From the NCBI GenBank assembly GCA_016929175.1, contig JAFGJI010000280.1, positions 1 to 6,800 of the forward strand: DNA of 6,800 nt. The letters are read 5' to 3'. Under the pieces are notes generated by a model, which worked only from the letters and a program-made list of their open reading frames with translations, did not search any database and was not told where the DNA came from. The position numbers were made by a program, and so were the translations under genes. Source of the stretch: Thermoplasmatota archaeon. Lineage in GTDB: Archaea > Thermoplasmatota > Penumbrarchaeia > Penumbrarchaeales > Penumbrarchaeaceae. This document shows, piece by piece, positions 5,201 to 6,800 of the stretch (position 1 is the first letter of the stretch; every line of letters begins with the position of its first letter).

Positions 5201-6800
5201 GATCAAGCGGGTTCATGCCTTTCTCCACTTCCAGACCGTCCACCATCCCGCCTCCGTCCGTGTCCGGGTCCAGAGGATTGGTCTTCTTGTGGTCGGAAGG
5301 GCTGTCGCTCCATTTTACCTTGGGGTCTTCATATTCCGTGAAAAATTCGAAATGGTCCGTGAGTCCGTCACTGTCCGTATCCGCTTCGTTGGGATCCGTC
5401 CCTCTCGGGAATTCTCCGTAAAAGAAACTGTTGCCTATGAGAAGGTCCTCCCCGTCCCAGAGTCCATCGTCGTCGCTGTCTGGATCAAGCGGGTCCGTGG
5501 GACCGTAGGGATCGAACGGGTCGAACTTGTTGCGCCCGGACAGCTCTCCGAAATGGTCCCCCACATCATAACCGTCATAGAGACTGTCGCCGTCGGTATC
5601 CTCCGCATTGGGGTTCGTTCCCATTTTGTATTCGATCCCGTCCGTTAGACCGTCCGCGTCGCTGTGGGCTCTCAAGGGATCCGTTGGCCCCCAACCGTTG
5701 TGCCCCGTCAGCTCCCCGGGATACACCACTCCATCCACGGTGATACCCACGTATCCATCGGCCATGCCGTCCGAATCGGTGTCGATGGACAGCCAATTCG
5801 TCCCGAATGTCTGGTTCTCCTCAATATCTGTGAGTCCGTCACCGTCCGTGTCCAGGATATACTCGTCATCAAGCGGGTCCAGGGGATCGAATGGGTTCTC
5901 ATTCCCCTGGATGTCAAGATGAAGGACCTCGTCACCGTCACCCACACCGCCTCCATCGGTATCGTACTTCAGAGGGTCCGTCTCGCCCGGCCCGTCCCCT
6001 TCAGCCCAAGGACCGGTTTCCACTATCCCGTTAAGGTTCCGGTCCTCGAACTCCCCCGGGTCCGCCTTCCCGTTCCTTGGTCTGCCCATCCACCCGTCTA
6101 TCCACCCATCAGGAAGTCCGTCACCGTCGGTATCCGGATCCAGGGGGTCTGTCCCGGACACCAGAACCTCCTGTGGATCTGTCAGGCCGTCACCATCGCC
6201 GTCGGGAGAGGAAGGGTTGCTCTTGAAACCAAAGGTACCGAAGACCTCATCGGCATCTTCAAGACCGTCGCCGTCAGTATCATTGAGTGTCGGGTCGGAA
6301 ACGAAGCCGTCCTCTCCTGGCAGTAGCTCCTCCCCGTCCCAGAGGGAATCGTCATCGGTATCCGGGTCGAGCGGGTCCGAGGGAGTCCCAAGAACCCCTC
6401 TCAACTCGTAAGAGTCCCAGACACCATCGCCATCGGTGTCGGGGTCGAAAGGGTCAGTCTCGTTATGGTCCACGATCCCATTACCGTTGATATCCTCTTC
6501 CCTGTCAGTCAGGCCGTCGCCGTCAGAATCCTTGTAAATTGGGTCGTCAAGGGGGTCCAACGGGTCACCGCCGAATTCGAGCTCGGTCCCGTCAGGCACC
6601 GAACCGCCATCGGTATCCGGATCCAGGGGGTCCGTCAGGGTAATGTAGTACTCCACGCCGTCAAGAAGGCCGTCGCCATCAGTATCCGGGTTTCGGGGTG
6701 ACGTGCCGATCTCTTCCTCTATTCCATCCCAGAGACCATCGCTATCCGTATCCGGGAGCAGAGGGGAGGATCTCCCGTTCTTGACCTCCTTCCCGTCATC
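2259..6800 (-). CDS. Giant surface protein: type-3 thrombospondin-like repeats, Ig-like domains, TM helix and DUF4129 tail (5' end beyond window)
   Basis: The frame is open from the right edge to the TGA at 2261-2259, giving 1513 visible residues (numbered here from the edge). Residues 1-696 are Asp-rich repeats of the form DxDxDGLxDGxE, known in thrombospondin type-3 and related bacterial or archaeal proteins to bind calcium. Residues about 704-1319 form roughly six beta-rich domains of Ig-like or carboxypeptidase-regulatory-like type. Residues 1329-1354 are one transmembrane helix followed by basic residues, so the repeats lie outside the cell and the C-terminus inside. Residues about 1378-1443 match DUF4129, the tail typical of membrane transglutaminases beside MoxR loci. 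The last 70 residues are charged and helical. A signal peptide or first membrane segment must lie upstream of the window. A GTG at 6656 is not the start, because repeats of the same type continue upstream of it. The likely role is a calcium-stiffened surface stalk or adhesin linked to a cytoplasmic MoxR/DUF58 partner; this role is inferred. Confidence 0.92.
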   Translation of the reverse strand, partial: DDGKEVKNGRSSPLLPDTDSDGLWDGIEEEIGTSPRNPDTDGDGLLDGVEYYITLTDPLDPDTDGGSVPDGTELEFGGDPLDPLDDPIYKDSDGDGLTDREEDINGNGIVDHNETDPFDPDTDGDGVWDSYELRGVLGTPSDPLDPDTDDDSLWDGEELLPGEDGFVSDPTLNDTDGDGLEDADEVFGTFGFKSNPSSPDGDGDGLTDPQEVLVSGTDPLDPDTDGDGLPDGWIDGWMGRPRNGKADPGEFEDRNLNGIVETGPWAEGDGPGETDPLKYDTDGGGVGDGDEVLHLDIQGNENPFDPLDPLDDEYILDTDGDGLTDIEENQTFGTNWLSIDTDSDGMADGYVGITVDGVVYPGELTGHNGWGPTDPLRAHSDADGLTDGIEYKMGTNPNAEDTDGDSLYDGYDVGDHFGELSGRNKFDPFDPYGPTDPLDPDSDDDGLWDGEDLLIGNSFFYGEFPRGTDPNEADTDSDGLTDHFEFFTEYEDPKVKWSDSPSDHKKTNPLDPDTDGGGMVDGLEVEKGMNPLDPDDDDDLLDSDGDGLLNGQEKHDPALSYPKSSVDWNGDGINDRRPNWQDPDTDGDGLTDGEEVLVHGTNPVLNDTDGDGLEDGEEVYIHHTSPLDQDSDGDGLSDHTEVVHVFDQWQSYVDWDGDGILDNRTDPNNDNTDLDADDDGWEVRVGTNPLDPGDPGSEYQPEKGTIVIVDTAPSSITKTEDPFKGSFKVTGQVMSDENEGLRNVLISILIVPRGTEPETVLSMERNPSFITGTASTDGEGRFVVGCTPIGSIPHGKVAIHAVSRQKRMDGRLYMPSVSNAVASEVYSSSKIIAATGPGPYSVGSTIPFSARVEDAGGVEVTGSTVILRADWGYLEQQTTGPSGSFSVPVHLPNDPGIYTMSIEHGGTEFIGPSSAELEITVVDGPTILLEEIEDRLETGSIVHVNGTVFGSGPDPGGDVSVSVLSGNDASLLFSRAAPLTGGSFSLPIEISGEVFRTGTYIVNVEYHIGSSNMAVNASLSFKVTARSFILQGEQTLLRGFDEELHLRLMGGDLQPISGEMIRVTFTGSPWLTGYSGRTNSTGWATIIVPLPYDVPLGPVDFDAVHETSSDTIIGGTLSGILTITSQTRLEIEEQKNTLTLEEDVIISGRLTDDIGGGIEGSGDIELLINGESVGTSGTDDQGFFEITHTISTFTPLGPAVITVRFLDLSDERAGYYDRSIVSWEAKVLSTVNIQASAVDIEGNISLKVVLRDQNRKPVPDATVRIGTQFSSRTYLTDKNGTLAIVPEGMGRGDRVQIEFPGDPERFLIPASMEFLIPHEMNGADKEDRLWVYVSLIAGAVAVAIVVAVILLNRFRTGKGSRMVEEARSDSIYSFRPRKGSQEMICSSYNAVLSQLRGKGAPRPPEMTPDEFDATVREAAIGGSLKNMEEMTRLFDEARYSDHEMSSHLISKAKALSVDLIKEIGSFQDEGFPGRFERVRKEIAPSAKRHLPWKMKVDHDEDLKALLGEKGGAA
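2269..2275 (-). promoter_or_regulatory. Ribosome binding site of the DUF4350 gene
   Basis: On the minus strand AAGGAGG occupies 2275-2269, six bases before the ATG at 2262-2260. It is a near-perfect Shine-Dalgarno sequence at ideal spacing. It lies inside the last codons of the upstream repeat-protein gene (the EKGGAA end), so ribosomes finishing that gene terminate within the next start (ATGA, 2262-2259). This settles the start of the DUF4350 gene and points to coupled translation. Confidence 0.85.
2472..2816 (-). other. Transmembrane helix and DUF4129-type cytoplasmic domain of the surface protein
   Basis: Nucleotides 2816-2739 encode a single hydrophobic helix of about 26 residues (LWVYVSLIAGA to ILLNRF). 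A basic juxtamembrane stretch (FRTGKGSR) follows, fixing the C-terminus inside the cell by the positive-inside rule. The domain at 2669-2472 has the DUF4129 pattern: an initial helix ending in a conserved Tyr (CSSYNAVLSQL), a G-x-x-R/P segment, MTPDEFDATVREA in the position of the family's T-P-x-E-F helix, and a closing helix MTRLFDEARYS with the typical arYs/arYg end. In transglutaminase proteins of MoxR loci this domain also follows the last membrane helix. The remaining tail to 2262 is charged and unassigned. Confidence 0.75.
2844..4691 (-). other. Ig-like / carboxypeptidase-regulatory-like beta-domain region of the surface protein
   Basis: Between the Asp-rich array and the membrane helix the protein shows about six domains of 90-120 residues, each made of alternating beta strands. 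Each contains a turn motif of the type (T/S)D-x-x-G-x-F or a close variant: TASTDGEGRFVV, TGPSGSFSVP, LTGGSFSLP, TNSTGWATI, TDDQGFFEI and TDKNGTLAI. Further common elements are GTYIVNVEY-like end strands and starts such as FKVTGQV, VHVNGTV and VIISGRL. Such domains are typical of extracellular stalks in archaea and bacteria. Approximate boundaries in visible residues are 704-823, 830-925, 926-1027, 1028-1124, 1125-1229 and 1230-1319. I am confident about the beta-rich stalk and less so about each boundary. Confidence 0.75.
4713..6800 (-). repeat. Array of thrombospondin type-3-like calcium-binding repeats (protein-level repeat)
   Basis: I count 22 units with the core D-x-D/S-D-x-D/G-G-(L/V/M)-x-D plus the tail of one more at the right edge (DDGKEV). 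Common linkers are TDPLDPDTD and GTNPLDP. Spacing between successive cores varies from about 22 to 57 residues, with 23 the recurring minimum. Four shorter loops are mixed in, of dockerin- or EF-hand-like type: DINGNGIVD (6494-6468), RNLNGIVE, VDWNGDGIND and VDWDGDGILD. Three units carry the GG variant (DTDGGS, DTDGGGV, DTDGGGM). At the DNA level the units have diverged at synonymous sites, so this is an old protein repeat rather than a fresh tandem duplication. The regular Asp pattern implies calcium binding, by analogy with the thrombospondin family. Confidence 0.93.
5185..5199. repeat. Short trinucleotide repeat, (TCG)5
   Basis: Five perfect TCG copies on the plus strand lie inside the repeat array and encode a run of five Asp residues between two calcium-loop units on the minus strand. 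The tract is in frame, so gain or loss of a copy would change the Asp run without breaking the gene. It is short and may simply reflect GAC codon preference. Confidence 0.6.

Noticed and set aside
5664..6326. Long plus-strand open frame (220 residues) opposite the repeat array, with others at 5136-5648 and 6465-6701
   Set aside because: They are antisense shadows of the Asp-rich coding. The repeated GAC/GAT/GGC codons read backwards as Val/Ile/Arg-rich frames without stops. The products look low in complexity, match no family I know, and lie opposite a clear gene.
6654..6656. GTG at 6656 as the start of the giant protein
   Set aside because: The same frame continues without a stop to the window edge (48 more codons) and encodes two further complete repeat units (DTDSDGLWDG and DTDGDGLLDG), so the true start lies outside the window.
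4713..6800. CRISPR-like or tandem DNA repeat array
   Set aside because: Units are imperfect at DNA level, vary in spacing from about 66 to 170 bases, and keep one protein frame with a clear Asp motif. They are protein-domain repeats, not CRISPR repeats and spacers.

Overview
The whole window reads on the minus strand as three genes packed head to tail, and it is best explained as part of one operon. Transcription runs from position 6800 towards position 1. Both gene junctions are 4-base ATGA overlaps, so no non-coding stretch is left. The first gene is open at the right edge and the third is open at the left edge. I see no tRNA, rRNA, CRISPR array, insertion sequence, promoter or terminator.

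Layout in order of transcription. (1) 6800-2259 is a very large surface protein, with 1513 residues visible and its N-terminus missing. It carries a long array of thrombospondin type-3-like Asp-rich repeats (4713-6800), then about six immunoglobulin-like or carboxypeptidase-regulatory-like beta domains (2844-4691), one transmembrane helix, and a cytoplasmic DUF4129-type tail (2472-2669). (2) 2262-1033 is a complete 409-residue DUF4350-type membrane protein with two transmembrane helices around an extracytoplasmic domain and a cytoplasmic tail. (3) 1036-1 is a DUF58 protein (345 residues visible, C-terminus missing) with an N-terminal membrane hairpin, the DUF58 core motif and a von Willebrand factor A-like region.

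DUF58, DUF4350 and DUF4129 genes are regular neighbours of MoxR-type AAA+ ATPases and of transglutaminase-fold proteins. I therefore infer that this is such a MoxR-associated membrane locus and that the moxR gene lies just outside the window. In many of these loci DUF4129 is the cytoplasmic tail of a membrane transglutaminase. Here it is the tail of a long, probably calcium-binding repeat stalk. The predicted topology is coherent. The repeat stalk, the Ig-like domains and the DUF4350 core lie outside the membrane. The DUF4129 tail, the DUF4350 tail and the DUF58 domain lie inside, where a MoxR ATPase could act on them.

Organism: the sequence looks archaeal, perhaps Thermoplasmatota or another euryarchaeal lineage. 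The reasons are the heavy use of AGG/AGA for arginine (roughly two thirds of Arg codons in the DUF58 gene), frequent ATA for isoleucine, Shine-Dalgarno sequences of the GGAGG/GGAGGTGA type, and the giant Asp-rich repeat protein with Ig-like domains and a C-terminal anchor, an architecture common in archaeal genomes. This is an inference from style; no taxonomic marker gene is present.
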